From DASWED01 sp036394995 (GTDB lineage Bacteria > Actinomycetota > UBA4738 > JACQTL01), in contig DASWED010000067.1 of the NCBI GenBank assembly GCA_036394995.1, positions 1 to 37,928 on the forward strand: a stretch of DNA of 37,928 nucleotides, written 5' to 3'. The notes under the pieces are model-generated. The model was not told the origin of the DNA. It was given only the letters and a program-made list of their open reading frames with translations, and did no database searches. The position numbers and the translations under genes were made by a program. Below, one piece after another: positions 15,563-23,751 of the stretch (position 1 is its first letter; the number at the start of each line of letters is the position of its first letter).

Positions 15563-17053
15563 ATGGCGCACGTCCTGGGGATCGACTCCGGCACCACCGG
15601 CGTGACCGCGCTGGTGCTGGACGACTCGGGGGGCGTGGCGGCGAAGGGCTACCGCGAGTTCCCGCAATCGTTCCCCCACCCCGGCTGGGTGGAGCACGAT
15701 CCCGAGGAGTGGTGGCGGGCCCTGTCCGCGGCCTGTGTGGAGGCCCTGTCCATGGCCGGCATCCAGGCGGCCCACCTGTCCGCCGTGGGCATCACGAACC
15801 AGCGCGAGACCACCCTGCTGTGGGACCGCGAGACCCTCCGGCCGGTCCACCCGGCCATCGTGTGGCAGGACCGCCGGACGTCCGAGCTGTGCGACACCCT
15901 CCGGGCGGAAGGGCTCGAGCCCCACGTCCGGGAGCGCACCGGCCTGGTCATCGACCCCTACTTCTCCGCCACGAAGCTCCACTGGCTCCTGGAGCACGTC
16001 GACGGGGTCCGCGACGCCGCCCGGGCCGGCCGGCTGGCGTTCGGGACGCCCGACTCCTACGTCCTGGCCCGGCTCACCGGGGGGCGGGTCCACGCCACCG
16101 ACCACACGAACGCCTCCCGGACCATGCTGTACGACATCCGGGACCTGGCCTGGGACGGCGCGCTGCTGGAGCGCCTCGGCATCCCCCGGAAGGTCCTGCC
16201 CGAGGTGCGCCCCTCGTCCGGCCGGTTCGGCATGACCGATCCCGGCGCGTTCTTCGGGGCCGAGGTCCCCGTGGCGGGCATCGCCGGCGACCAGCAGGCC
16301 GCCCTGTTCGGCCAGGCGTGCTTCGAGGCCGGATCCATCAAGAACACGTACGGGACGGGGTCGTTCGTGCTGATGCACACCGGGACCTCCGCGCCGACGT
16401 CGGAGGCCGGCCTCATCACGACGATCGCCGCCACGTCGCCCGAGGAGGTCCCCTACGCGCTGGAGGGGTCGATCTTCGTCACCGGCTCGGCCGTGCAGTG
16501 GCTCCGCGACGGCCTGGGCATCATCGAACGGTCGGCCGACGTGGAGGCGCTCGCGGCGTCGGTGCCGGACACGGGCGACGTGTACTTCGTGCCGGCCCTG
16601 GCCGGCCTGGGGGCGCCGCACTGGGACCCCTACGCCCGGGGGGCCATCGTGGGCCTGACCAGGGGGACCACCGCCGCCCACGTGGCCCGGGCCACGCTGG
16701 AGGCCATCGCGTTCCAGACCCGCGACGTGGTCGACGCCATGCGGAACGACGCGGGGCTCGAGGTGAGGGAGCTGAAGGCCGACGGCGGAGCCAGCGCCGA
16801 CGGCCTGCTGATGCAGCTCCAGGCCGACGTCCTCGGCGTCCCGGTGCGCCGGCCCAGGATCAGCGAGACCACCGCCCTCGGCGCGGCATACCTGGCGGGG
16901 CTGGGGGTCGGGGTGTGGGCCTCCCGCGAGGAGGTCGCCCGCCACTGGCAGCTGGACCGGGAGTTCTCCCCCCAGGAGGATCCCACCATCGAGGGGCGCT
17001 ACGCCAGGTGGCGGAAGGCCGTCGAACGGTCCCTGCGGTGGGCCGCCGGCTGA
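15563..17053 (+). CDS. glpK: Glycerol kinase
   Basis: A 496-residue FGGY-family kinase of normal length that phosphorylates glycerol to glycerol 3-phosphate. The ATP-site DSGTTGVTA, glycerol-binding ITNQRETTLLWD and WQDRRT, IAGDQQAALFGQ, KNTYGTGSF and the C-terminal DGGASADGLLMQLQADVLGVPV are as expected. No glycerol facilitator or glycerol-3-phosphate dehydrogenase gene is adjacent. With the PlsC-like gene downstream on the other strand it could feed phospholipid synthesis, but that is only an inference. Confidence 0.96.
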   Translation: MAHVLGIDSGTTGVTALVLDDSGGVAAKGYREFPQSFPHPGWVEHDPEEWWRALSAACVEALSMAGIQAAHLSAVGITNQRETTLLWDRETLRPVHPAIVWQDRRTSELCDTLRAEGLEPHVRERTGLVIDPYFSATKLHWLLEHVDGVRDAARAGRLAFGTPDSYVLARLTGGRVHATDHTNASRTMLYDIRDLAWDGALLERLGIPRKVLPEVRPSSGRFGMTDPGAFFGAEVPVAGIAGDQQAALFGQACFEAGSIKNTYGTGSFVLMHTGTSAPTSEAGLITTIAATSPEEVPYALEGSIFVTGSAVQWLRDGLGIIERSADVEALAASVPDTGDVYFVPALAGLGAPHWDPYARGAIVGLTRGTTAAHVARATLEAIAFQTRDVVDAMRNDAGLEVRELKADGGASADGLLMQLQADVLGVPVRRPRISETTALGAAYLAGLGVGVWASREEVARHWQLDREFSPQEDPTIEGRYARWRKAVERSLRWAAG

Positions 17054-17236
17054 CGGATCTCCCCGCAGTCCTGGGTGTTCGTCCGGGGCAAGCAAGGCGA
17101 GGGTTATTGTCACTCCGGGACGGTTTCCGCCCGTTTAGGACAGCCGTGTCACGGGTAGCTCAAACGCGCAGCTGTTCGTCGGCCGCGCGAACGCTCAGGC
17201 TCGTCCTTCGGCCGCGGCCACGAGGAGGCGAGCTGG
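17054..17236. other. 183-bp leader region before the small zinc ribbon gene
   Basis: No reading frame is convincing here. The region has a 7-bp inverted repeat GGCCGCG/CGCGGCC with a long loop near 17180-17220 and a strong GAGGAGG ribosome-binding site at 17222-17228. It may hold the promoter and leader of the small gene; no clear promoter pair is visible. Confidence 0.35.
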
Positions 17237-17416
17237 ATGGTCCGTTGTCCGGTCTGTGAGTCCGCTCGTGTCGTGGTCGTCCTCACAGCCAAGCGCCGCG
17301 CCTACTGCGTGAAGTGCTCGTCGAAATGGATCCAGGACGGCGACGTCCAGCGAGCGGTGCAGCCCGGGGTCCCCGCTGCCCCGGTGGGCGTCAGCCCCCC
17401 GCTGCTGGCCCGCTGA
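17237..17416 (+). CDS. Small zinc ribbon protein (59 aa)
   Basis: The 59-residue product has two Cys pairs, Cys4/Cys7 (RCPVC) and Cys24/Cys27 (YCVKC), 16 residues apart, which form a one-site zinc ribbon. The first half is MVRCPVCESARVVVVLTAKR; the tail is Pro/Val-rich. A GAGGAGG ribosome-binding site sits eight bases before the ATG, which argues for a real gene. Such mini-ribbons usually bind RNA, DNA or a protein partner; the target is unknown. Confidence 0.75.
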   Translation: MVRCPVCESARVVVVLTAKRRAYCVKCSSKWIQDGDVQRAVQPGVPAAPVGVSPPLLAR

Positions 17417-17431
17417 GGCCGGCGAACCCGC

Positions 17432-18283
17432 TCAGCCCCGGTCCGGGCCGTCGGAGGCTCCGGCGGGCTCCGATTCGATCACCCGAACACTGGCGACCTC
17501 GTCCTCGGCCGAGATCTCGGCCGGCGGCGTAGCCTCGGTGCTCGAGGCCGGCGGCTCCGGCGGCTGCCCCTTCGAGGACTGGGCGGCTCCGGCGGCGGCC
17601 AGCCGTTCCGCCTCCTGCCTGGCGAGCTCGGCCTTCACCCTGGACGCGTACTCGTCCACGTACTCCTGCCCGGTGATCATCATGATCTCGTACATGATCT
17701 CGTCGGTGGCGGAACGCAGGACGAACCGGTCGCGGTCCTGGCCGGCGAACCGGTCGAACGACAGCGGCTTGCCGAACACGATCTGCACCCGGCCCGACAT
17801 CTTCGGCATCCGCCGCTCGGGGGGCTGGAGCTCGCGGGTGCCGAACACGCCCACGGGGATCACCGGGCAGCTGGCCAGGAGGGCCATCCGGGCCACGCCG
17901 GTCTTGCCACGGTACAGGCGGCCGTCCGGGCTCCGGGTCCCCTCCGGGTAGATCCCCACGGCCAGGCCCCTCTTCATCTCACGGACCCCGGCCTGGATGG
18001 CGGCCTCCCCGGCGGTGCCGCCCTCCCGCTTCACCGGGATCACGTTCGTCATCTTGAAGAACCACCGGGTCTTCGCGCTGTCGAAGTAGTCGGACTTGCC
18101 GAGGTACACCACCCGACGCTTCAGGACGAGCGGGATGAACAGGCTATCCATGAACGAGACGTGGTTCGCGGCAAGGATCACCGGACCCTCCGCGGGCACG
18201 TTCTCCAGGCCCCTCGCCTTCGGCCGGTACAGCACCTTGAGCAGGGGGCCCAGGAAGATGTGCTTCATCAGCCAGTAGAACAC
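17432..18283 (-). CDS. plsC: 1-acyl-glycerol-3-phosphate acyltransferase (PlsC-like)
   Basis: A 283-residue protein with the NHxxxxD catalytic motif (NHVSFMD, His41 and Asp46) and the glycerol-phosphate site YPEGTRSPDG plus RGKTGVARMAL. It would acylate lysophosphatidic acid at the membrane during phospholipid synthesis. The last ~70 residues are a Pro/Ala/Glu-rich, probably unstructured tail not usual for the family. The start is GTG 18283 with GAGGAAG upstream. It is divergent from a small membrane peptide gene. Confidence 0.9.
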   Translation of the reverse strand: MFYWLMKHIFLGPLLKVLYRPKARGLENVPAEGPVILAANHVSFMDSLFIPLVLKRRVVYLGKSDYFDSAKTRWFFKMTNVIPVKREGGTAGEAAIQAGVREMKRGLAVGIYPEGTRSPDGRLYRGKTGVARMALLASCPVIPVGVFGTRELQPPERRMPKMSGRVQIVFGKPLSFDRFAGQDRDRFVLRSATDEIMYEIMMITGQEYVDEYASRVKAELARQEAERLAAAGAAQSSKGQPPEPPASSTEATPPAEISAEDEVASVRVIESEPAGASDGPDRG

Positions 18284-18313
18284 CGCTTCCTCACCCCAGA
18301 TCTGCGGCTCGCT

Positions 18314-18339
18314 GGTCCAACTACACTACACGTTGGACC
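18314..18339. promoter_or_regulatory. Inverted repeat GGTCCAA-N12-TTGGACC with -10-like core
   Basis: Perfect 7-bp arms (18314-18320, 18333-18339) enclose TACACT (18322-18327), a -10-like hexamer for the plus strand. The site lies between the divergent plsC-like gene and the small membrane peptide, so a bound regulator could control one or both. Confidence 0.45.
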
Positions 18340-18348
18340 CCCACCCGG

Positions 18349-18363
18349 CGTGAAGGTTTCACG
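18349..18363. promoter_or_regulatory. Palindrome CGTGAA-GGT-TTCACG
   Basis: A perfect 6-3-6 inverted repeat 26 bases before the ATG of the 46-residue membrane peptide. It may be an operator, or a small hairpin in the leader if transcription starts near 18334. Confidence 0.4.
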
Positions 18364-18389
18364 ATCGGCACGGGTTCCGAAAGGCGCGG

Positions 18390-18530
18390 ATGCTGGCCGA
18401 ATGGGGCTTCCTGGAGTGGGCGTTCACGGTGGCGCTCGTGGTCCTGGTGGGCGCCGCCGCCGTGATCGGCCTGTTCGTGGTGGCGCAGCTGTTCCGCAAC
18501 CCCGGCCGCAAGAGCCGCCCGGTCCGCTGA
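18390..18530 (+). CDS. Single-pass membrane peptide (46 aa)
   Basis: The frame encodes 46 residues: a short acidic N-terminus (MLAEWGFLEW), one hydrophobic helix of about 24 residues (AFTVALVVLVGAAAVIGLFVVAQ), and a basic tail (RNPGRKSRPVR) predicted to face the cytoplasm. GAAAGG lies about eight bases before the ATG. It is 20 bases ahead of the cytidylate-kinase-like gene and probably shares its transcript. It is not a known toxin type that I recognise. Confidence 0.6.
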   Translation: MLAEWGFLEWAFTVALVVLVGAAAVIGLFVVAQLFRNPGRKSRPVR

Positions 18531-18550
18531 CGGGGGCGTAGGCTTCGCCC

Positions 18551-19180
18551 GTGGGCATCGTGACGGTGTCCCGGCAGTACGGGGCGGGAGGGCTCAGCGT
18601 GGGCCCGGCCCTGGCCGATGCGCTGGGGTACCGGTTCGCCGACCGCGAGGTCGTGGAGCAGGCCGCGGCCCGGGTCGGGCTCGACCCCGACCTGGCCGAA
18701 CACCTCGACGAACGGGTCCCCGCGCTGGTGGAGAAGGTGGGGCTGGCGCTCGCCGCCGCGAGCCCGGAGTTCGGGCTGGTGGCCCCGCCGGCCGCCGACG
18801 ACCGTCTCCTGGCGGACGGCGTCCGCCAGGTCATCGAGGCCATGGCCGAGGCCGGCGGATTCGTCGTGGTGGGCCGCGGCGGCCAGGTCATCCTGGGGGA
18901 TCGCCCCGACGCCTGCCATCTCCAGCTGGTGGCCCGTCTCGGGGACCGGGCGGCCCGGATCGCACGCTCCCAGAGCCGTTCGGTGGACGAGGCCCGGGAG
19001 GCCTGCCGCCGGGTGGACGCGGATCGGGCCGGGTACGTCCGACGGTTCCACGGCGCGGACATCCGGGATCCACTCCTCTACGATGCCGTGCTCAACACCT
19101 CCCGGCTGGGGATCGAGGGTGCGGTGAGGGCCGCGGTGGCCGTGGTCCGGGCGCGCCTCGGACTCGCCGGGAGCTCCTGA
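18551..19180 (+). CDS. Cytidylate kinase-like family protein
   Basis: A 209-residue P-loop protein. TVSRQYGAGGLSVGPALADALGYRFADREVV is the Walker A region of the Cytidylate_kin2 family, in which GxGG replaces the usual GxxGxGK/S pattern; GGFVVVGRGGQVIL and the Arg-rich lid RLGDRAARIARSQ follow. True CMP kinase is usually encoded elsewhere, so this paralogue may phosphorylate a different substrate. The start is GTG 18551. Confidence 0.85.
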   Translation: MGIVTVSRQYGAGGLSVGPALADALGYRFADREVVEQAAARVGLDPDLAEHLDERVPALVEKVGLALAAASPEFGLVAPPAADDRLLADGVRQVIEAMAEAGGFVVVGRGGQVILGDRPDACHLQLVARLGDRAARIARSQSRSVDEAREACRRVDADRAGYVRRFHGADIRDPLLYDAVLNTSRLGIEGAVRAAVAVVRARLGLAGSS

Positions 19181-19189
19181 GTCCGGCCG

Positions 19190-19888
19190 CTACGGAAGGG
19201 TCAGGTCCACCACCAGCGGGAGGTGGTCAGAGGCGCCCTCGGCCTTCGGTCCCCCGACGACCTCGGCGCCGGCCACCCGGACGTGCTCCGACACGAACAG
19301 GTAGTCGATCCGCGCGGTGGGGTCGTGCGCCGGGAAGGTCAGGCCGGACCGGTCGGAGCCGGGTGGGGAATCATCCGACGCGCGGGCCCAGGCGTCCCAG
19401 AACCGCTCCCCGATCCACCGCACGGCCGGCGAGCCCGGTCCCTCGTTGAAGTCGCCCCCCGCGAGGAGGGGCCCCGGCAACCCGACGAGGAGATCGGTGA
19501 GCTCCACGGCGTGCCGGCGGCGTTCCTCCCCCGCCAGCCCCAGGTGCACGGAGAGGGCCCACACGCGGTACCCGGACCGGCCCACCTGGGCCACCAGCGC
19601 CCCCCGCGGGGAGAACCTCCGGGAGTTCGCGAATCGATGGAGGCGGAACGACACCACCCGCCACGGCGGTCGGACCAGCACCGCGTTGCGGACCGTCCGC
19701 GCCAGCGGGAGGAACCCCGGCGGCGCGGTCTCCATGCCCATGGCCCGGCCGAACCGGCGGAGGCGCCGGCGGGTGCCGGCCTCGGTGATCAGCGCGAGAT
19801 TCGGCTCCGCGGCGGCGACGGCCGCCGCGGCCACCTCGACGCCCGCGCGGAACCCCTTGGCGTTGTAGACCAGCACCCGGAGGTCCAT
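19190..19888 (-). CDS. Endonuclease/exonuclease/phosphatase-family protein
   Basis: A 232-residue EEP-fold protein. The signature blocks are VLVYNAKGF (metal-side Asn), ITEAG (Glu), LAGGDFNEGPGS, ARIDYLFVS and the closing SDHLPLVVDL with the catalytic His. These Mg-dependent enzymes cleave phosphodiester bonds in nucleic acids, lipids or small molecules; substrate cannot be told from sequence. No signal peptide is visible. It converges with the cytidylate-kinase-like gene. Confidence 0.88.
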   Translation of the reverse strand: MDLRVLVYNAKGFRAGVEVAAAAVAAAEPNLALITEAGTRRRLRRFGRAMGMETAPPGFLPLARTVRNAVLVRPPWRVVSFRLHRFANSRRFSPRGALVAQVGRSGYRVWALSVHLGLAGEERRRHAVELTDLLVGLPGPLLAGGDFNEGPGSPAVRWIGERFWDAWARASDDSPPGSDRSGLTFPAHDPTARIDYLFVSEHVRVAGAEVVGGPKAEGASDHLPLVVDLTLP

Positions 19889-19955
19889 CGCGGCGCGAGC
19901 GTACCCCGGGTCGCGCCGCCGGACCGCGCGGGATCGGCCCGGGATCAGCGCGGGA

Positions 19956-21272
19956 TCAGCCCAGGATCGGCGCCAGGACGTCCTCGATGGTCGGCGAGCC
20001 CTCGACCTCGTCGAGCTCGTAGGTGACGCGCACGGCGGGCTTCGACAGCTCGATGAGGTGCCGGAGGTCGATGGGGGTGGCGATCACCACCAGGTCGCAG
20101 TCGGCCTGGTCGATGATCTGCCGCATCTCCCCCAGCTGCTCCGACGAGTACCCCATGGCCGGCAGGACGGGCCCGACGTCGTACTTCTCGTAGGTGCCGC
20201 GGAGCGTGCCGGTGGCGTACGGCCTCGGGTCCACGATCTCCGCCCCGGCACGGCGGGCGGCCACCACGCCGGCCCCGTACTTCATGTCGCCGTGGGTGAG
20301 CGTGGGGCCGTCCTCCACCACGATCACGCGCTTTCCCGCCAGGGCCCGGGGGTCGTCCACCGTCACGGGGCTGTTGGCCAGGATCACGATGGCTCCCGGG
20401 TTCGCCCCGGAGATATTGCCCTGCACCGCCGCGAGCTGCTCCGGCGACGCGGAGTCCACCTTGTTGATCACGATGACGTCGGCCATCCGGAGGTTGGCCT
20501 CGCCCGGGTGGTACGTGACCTCGTGTCCCGCCCGCAGCGGGTCGGCCACCACGATGTGCACGTCGGGGCGGTAGAACGGCAGGTCGTTGTTGCCGCCGTC
20601 CCACAGCAGCACGTCGCACTCCCGCTGCGCCTGCTCGAGGATCGCGCCGTAGTCCACCCCGGCGAACACGACGCTCCCGGCCTTGAGGTGGTGTTCGTAC
20701 TCCTCGCGCTCTTCCACCGTTGTGTTCGCGGCGTCGAGGTCGTCGAACGTCGCGAACCGCTGGACGCGCTGGGCGGTGAGGTCGCCGTACGGCATGGGGT
20801 GGCGGACGACGACCGGCACCTTCCCCGCGGACCGGATGGCCTCCGCGACCCTGCGGGTGGTCTGGCTCTTGCCCGAGCCCGTCCGCACCGCGCAGACCGC
20901 CACCACCGGCACCTCGGCCCGGAGCATCGTCGCGTTCGGCCCCAGGAGCACGAAGCTGGCCCCGGCCGCGAGGACCTGCGAGCCCCGGTGCATGACGTAC
21001 TCGTGGGAGACGTCGGAGTAGGAGAACACCACGTCGTCCACGGCCCGGTCGTGGATCAGCCGAGCCAGCTCGGACTCGAGGTAGATTGGGATCCCGTTCG
21101 GGTAGCGCTCACCCGCCAGCGTGGCCGGGTACGTGCGGTCCTCGATGAACGGGATCTGGGTCGCGGTGAATGCCACCACCTCCGTCCCGGGGTCGTCCCG
21201 GTAGACGGTGTTGAAGTTGTGGAAGTCGCGCCCTGCCGCTCCCATGATCAGCACTCGGCGTGGCGTGGCCAT
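19956..21272 (-). CDS. cpgS: Cyclic 2,3-diphosphoglycerate synthetase homologue
   Basis: A 438-residue protein of the predicted-GTPase group that includes archaeal cyclic 2,3-diphosphoglycerate synthetase. The N-terminus RRVLIMGAAGRDFHNFN, SYSDVSHEYVM, the P-loop VRTGSGKSQTTR (129-140), VVVRHPMPYGDL, WDGGNNDLPFYRPD, NKVDSA and EDGPTLTHGDMKYGAG are characteristic. In methanogens the enzyme closes 2,3-diphosphoglycerate with ATP to make a thermoprotectant. Many bacteria carry homologues with unproven function. No 2-phosphoglycerate kinase gene is nearby. Family call is strong; the reaction here is inferred. Confidence 0.85.
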   Translation of the reverse strand: MATPRRVLIMGAAGRDFHNFNTVYRDDPGTEVVAFTATQIPFIEDRTYPATLAGERYPNGIPIYLESELARLIHDRAVDDVVFSYSDVSHEYVMHRGSQVLAAGASFVLLGPNATMLRAEVPVVAVCAVRTGSGKSQTTRRVAEAIRSAGKVPVVVRHPMPYGDLTAQRVQRFATFDDLDAANTTVEEREEYEHHLKAGSVVFAGVDYGAILEQAQRECDVLLWDGGNNDLPFYRPDVHIVVADPLRAGHEVTYHPGEANLRMADVIVINKVDSASPEQLAAVQGNISGANPGAIVILANSPVTVDDPRALAGKRVIVVEDGPTLTHGDMKYGAGVVAARRAGAEIVDPRPYATGTLRGTYEKYDVGPVLPAMGYSSEQLGEMRQIIDQADCDLVVIATPIDLRHLIELSKPAVRVTYELDEVEGSPTIEDVLAPILG

Positions 21273-21435
21273 GTCCTCCCCTTCCAGGTCGTCGAGTCAC
21301 CGGCGCGCCACCGGCGGCGGGCCGGTCCCCCCGGCGCACGACGAGGGTAACGGGACGGGACCACTCTGACCAGCGCCGGAACGCGATCCCCGGGGCCCGG
21401 CCGAGCCCCGGTGAGGAGCGGCCCGGTGAGGAGGG

Positions 21436-23673
21436 CTACCTCCCGGCCGGGTCCTCGGCCATCCGGGGGGCGGCCCCCTCCAGGCGGGTCCCCACGCCGC
21501 CCGACCCGCCCTCCCACGCCGGCGGGGTCACCGCCACCGGCAGGCTGAACGAGAACGTGGACCCGTTCCCCGGGCTCGAGACCACCCACAGTCGGCCGCG
21601 CATGGCCTCCACCAGCCGCCGGGCGATGTACAGGCCGAGGCCCGTCCCCCCGGTCCGGCGGGTCATGTGCCCCTCCACCCGGTGGAACCGTTCGAACACG
21701 CGGTCCTGCTCGGAGACCGGGATCCCGTCGCCCTCGTCGCGCACCGAGACGATGGCCAGCTCCCCGGCCTGGGCCACGGTGAGCTCCACCGGGGTGTCGG
21801 GCTGGGAGTACTTCAGCGCGTTCGACAGCAGGTTCGACACCACCTGGCTCACCCGGAACGGATCGGCGTGCACGAACACCGGCCCGGCGGGCGCCCGCAG
21901 GTGGACGGTCCGGTCGGGCTGGTGCTGGGCGAACTCCGCGATCTGCTCGCGAACCAGTGCGGCCACCTCGACGCTCCGGCTGTCCACGGGGACGGACCCG
22001 CCCTCGATGCGGGAGACCTCGAGCAGGTCCGTGATGAGCCGCTCCAGCCGGCTGACCTGGTTCTGCATGATCCGGTAGTACTCCTGGCGGGAGGTCCGGT
22101 CTTCGTCCCCCGTGCCCGCGAGCAGGGTCGCCAGGAAGCCCTTCAGGGGAGTGAGCGGGGTCCGGAGCTCGTGCGACACGGTGGCGACGAAGTCGCCCTT
22201 CAGGCGGTCCGACTCGAGCTCGGCGGTGATGTCGCGGGCCACGACGACCTCGGCCTTCAGGCTGCCGTCGCGGTCGCGGATGGGGCTCCGGCTGTAGCGG
22301 ATCCACCGCTCCGTGCGGTCCGGGCGGATCAGGAGGATGTCCCCGGCTCCCTCCGGCTCCGCGTCGCCGTAGGTGCGGTGGGCCTCCTGGCCGAACATGT
22401 CCGCCCACGTCCTTCCCACCGCCTCGGCCGCCGGGGAACCCGTGATGTGCTCCATGGCCGGGTTCCAGGACTCGATGACCCGGTCCGTGGACAGCACGAA
22501 GATGCCGTCGGAGGTGTGGCCGATGATGTCGGCGAGCTGGGTCCGCTGCTCGACCGTCTCGGAGAACAACCGCTGGTTGATGAGCCGCACCCGGATCTGC
22601 GAGCCCAGCGCGTCGAGCAGCGAGCGCTCCGAGGAGGTGAGCTCCTCGCGCCGGTACACGGCGAGGACCGCGTGGACGTCCCCGGGGCCGCCCACCACCG
22701 CGACCTGGGGCGAGATCCCGTCCCGGACCGGGACATAGGCCTGGGGCTGGTGTCCGGCGCCGGGATGGGGCCCGGCCACCAGCGAGTGGGCCCCGGACTC
22801 GTCGTAGATCGTGACCGCGTCCCCGTCGACCACCACGAGCTCGGCGGCCTGGGCCTCGAGGAGCTCCTCCACGAGGGCCAGGAAGGGCCGGAAGGTGGTG
22901 GCGTCGAGGGGGCCGGCCAGGGCCCGGCCGGCCTCGTACAGGATCGTCATGCGGTCGCGCTCCCGCATCCCCTGCAGCCAGGCCCGGTAGGCCGAGTACG
23001 ACAGCAGGAGCGGGACCACCAGCAGGGGGAGGCCGGCCCTGGCCTCCACCCACACCACCGCGCCGGTGATGCCCATGGCCATGTTCCCGGCCCAGTGGAG
23101 CAGGTTCGGCCCGAGCGAGGGAGTGACCACCTTGGGCCAGGGCTTGCCCTCGACGAACGCGATGACCAGGGCGGTGAGGCCCGCGTTCGTGAAGAAGCAC
23201 GCGGCCATGGCGACGGTCGCCTTGAGCCACGTGATGGGATCGATGACCGCACCCGGATGCATGGCCCCGAACACCACCTCCGCCACCGTCACGGCAAAGC
23301 AGAACTGGCCGACGTTGAACGCGATCTTGACCAGGTTTCGCCGGCGGACCGCCTGACCCACCACCGAGCCCACACCGACGGCCAGCGTCAGCACGCCGGG
23401 GTGGGGGTCGGAGCCACTCATCAACAGGAGGAGGCCCGCCATCCACAGCGCGTCCGACAGCGTGAGCAGCAGGATCTCGGTCCGGTGGCGGACCGAGAGC
23501 GGGAACAGCTCCACCACCGAGATGGCCGCGGCCAGGCCCAGGAAGCTGCCCACCAGCCCCATGTCCCAGGACGCCATGACCGGGAACCGGACGGCCACGC
23601 TGGCAGTGCCGGCCACGATCACCGCGGCGATCAGCAGCCTGGCGGGGCGAGGAAGTGAGATTCGTTCGCTCAC
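21436..23673 (-). CDS. Membrane sensor histidine kinase (GAF-PAS-HisKA-HATPase)
   Basis: The 745-residue kinase begins with about seven membrane helices (residues 11-232), then a GAF-like region (about 250-370), a PAS domain (about 378-486), HisKA with phospho-acceptor His501 in VSHELRTPLTPLKGF, and a HATPase_c domain (N box NLLSNALKYS, G boxes GDGIP and GTGLGL). The membrane part may sense a ligand or the state of the envelope. It starts at GTG 23673 after a GAAGAG ribosome-binding site. It follows the W-repeat protease gene by 78 bases on the same strand, so it may be part of its transcript. No response regulator is encoded nearby. Confidence 0.93.
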   Translation of the reverse strand: MSERISLPRPARLLIAAVIVAGTASVAVRFPVMASWDMGLVGSFLGLAAAISVVELFPLSVRHRTEILLLTLSDALWMAGLLLLMSGSDPHPGVLTLAVGVGSVVGQAVRRRNLVKIAFNVGQFCFAVTVAEVVFGAMHPGAVIDPITWLKATVAMAACFFTNAGLTALVIAFVEGKPWPKVVTPSLGPNLLHWAGNMAMGITGAVVWVEARAGLPLLVVPLLLSYSAYRAWLQGMRERDRMTILYEAGRALAGPLDATTFRPFLALVEELLEAQAAELVVVDGDAVTIYDESGAHSLVAGPHPGAGHQPQAYVPVRDGISPQVAVVGGPGDVHAVLAVYRREELTSSERSLLDALGSQIRVRLINQRLFSETVEQRTQLADIIGHTSDGIFVLSTDRVIESWNPAMEHITGSPAAEAVGRTWADMFGQEAHRTYGDAEPEGAGDILLIRPDRTERWIRYSRSPIRDRDGSLKAEVVVARDITAELESDRLKGDFVATVSHELRTPLTPLKGFLATLLAGTGDEDRTSRQEYYRIMQNQVSRLERLITDLLEVSRIEGGSVPVDSRSVEVAALVREQIAEFAQHQPDRTVHLRAPAGPVFVHADPFRVSQVVSNLLSNALKYSQPDTPVELTVAQAGELAIVSVRDEGDGIPVSEQDRVFERFHRVEGHMTRRTGGTGLGLYIARRLVEAMRGRLWVVSSPGNGSTFSFSLPVAVTPPAWEGGSGGVGTRLEGAAPRMAEDPAGR

Positions 23674-23696
23674 GTGCGCGCTCTCTTCAGATGGGT

Positions 23697-23720
23697 CCGG
23701 GGGCCCCGTGGGACCCCCGG
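23697..23720 (-). terminator. Stem-loop between protease and histidine kinase genes
   Basis: A 7-bp stem (CCGGGGG/CCCCCGG), one mismatch, then 3 more pairs and a tiny loop. No T-tract follows on either strand, so it may be a weak terminator, attenuator or processing site setting the ratio of protease to kinase. Confidence 0.4.
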
Positions 23721-23751
23721 AATTGTCATATCGGCACCGCTGGAGTGTTTC

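Noticed and set aside
17148..17225. tRNA-like start (GGGTAGCTCAAAC) in the leader of the small zinc ribbon gene
   Set aside because: No matching acceptor stem, anticodon arm or T-arm consensus could be formed downstream.
19941..19960. Repeated GGGATCAGC downstream of the cpgS homologue
   Set aside because: Only two exact copies and one diverged copy occur, one overlapping the stop codon region; too little to call a repeat family.
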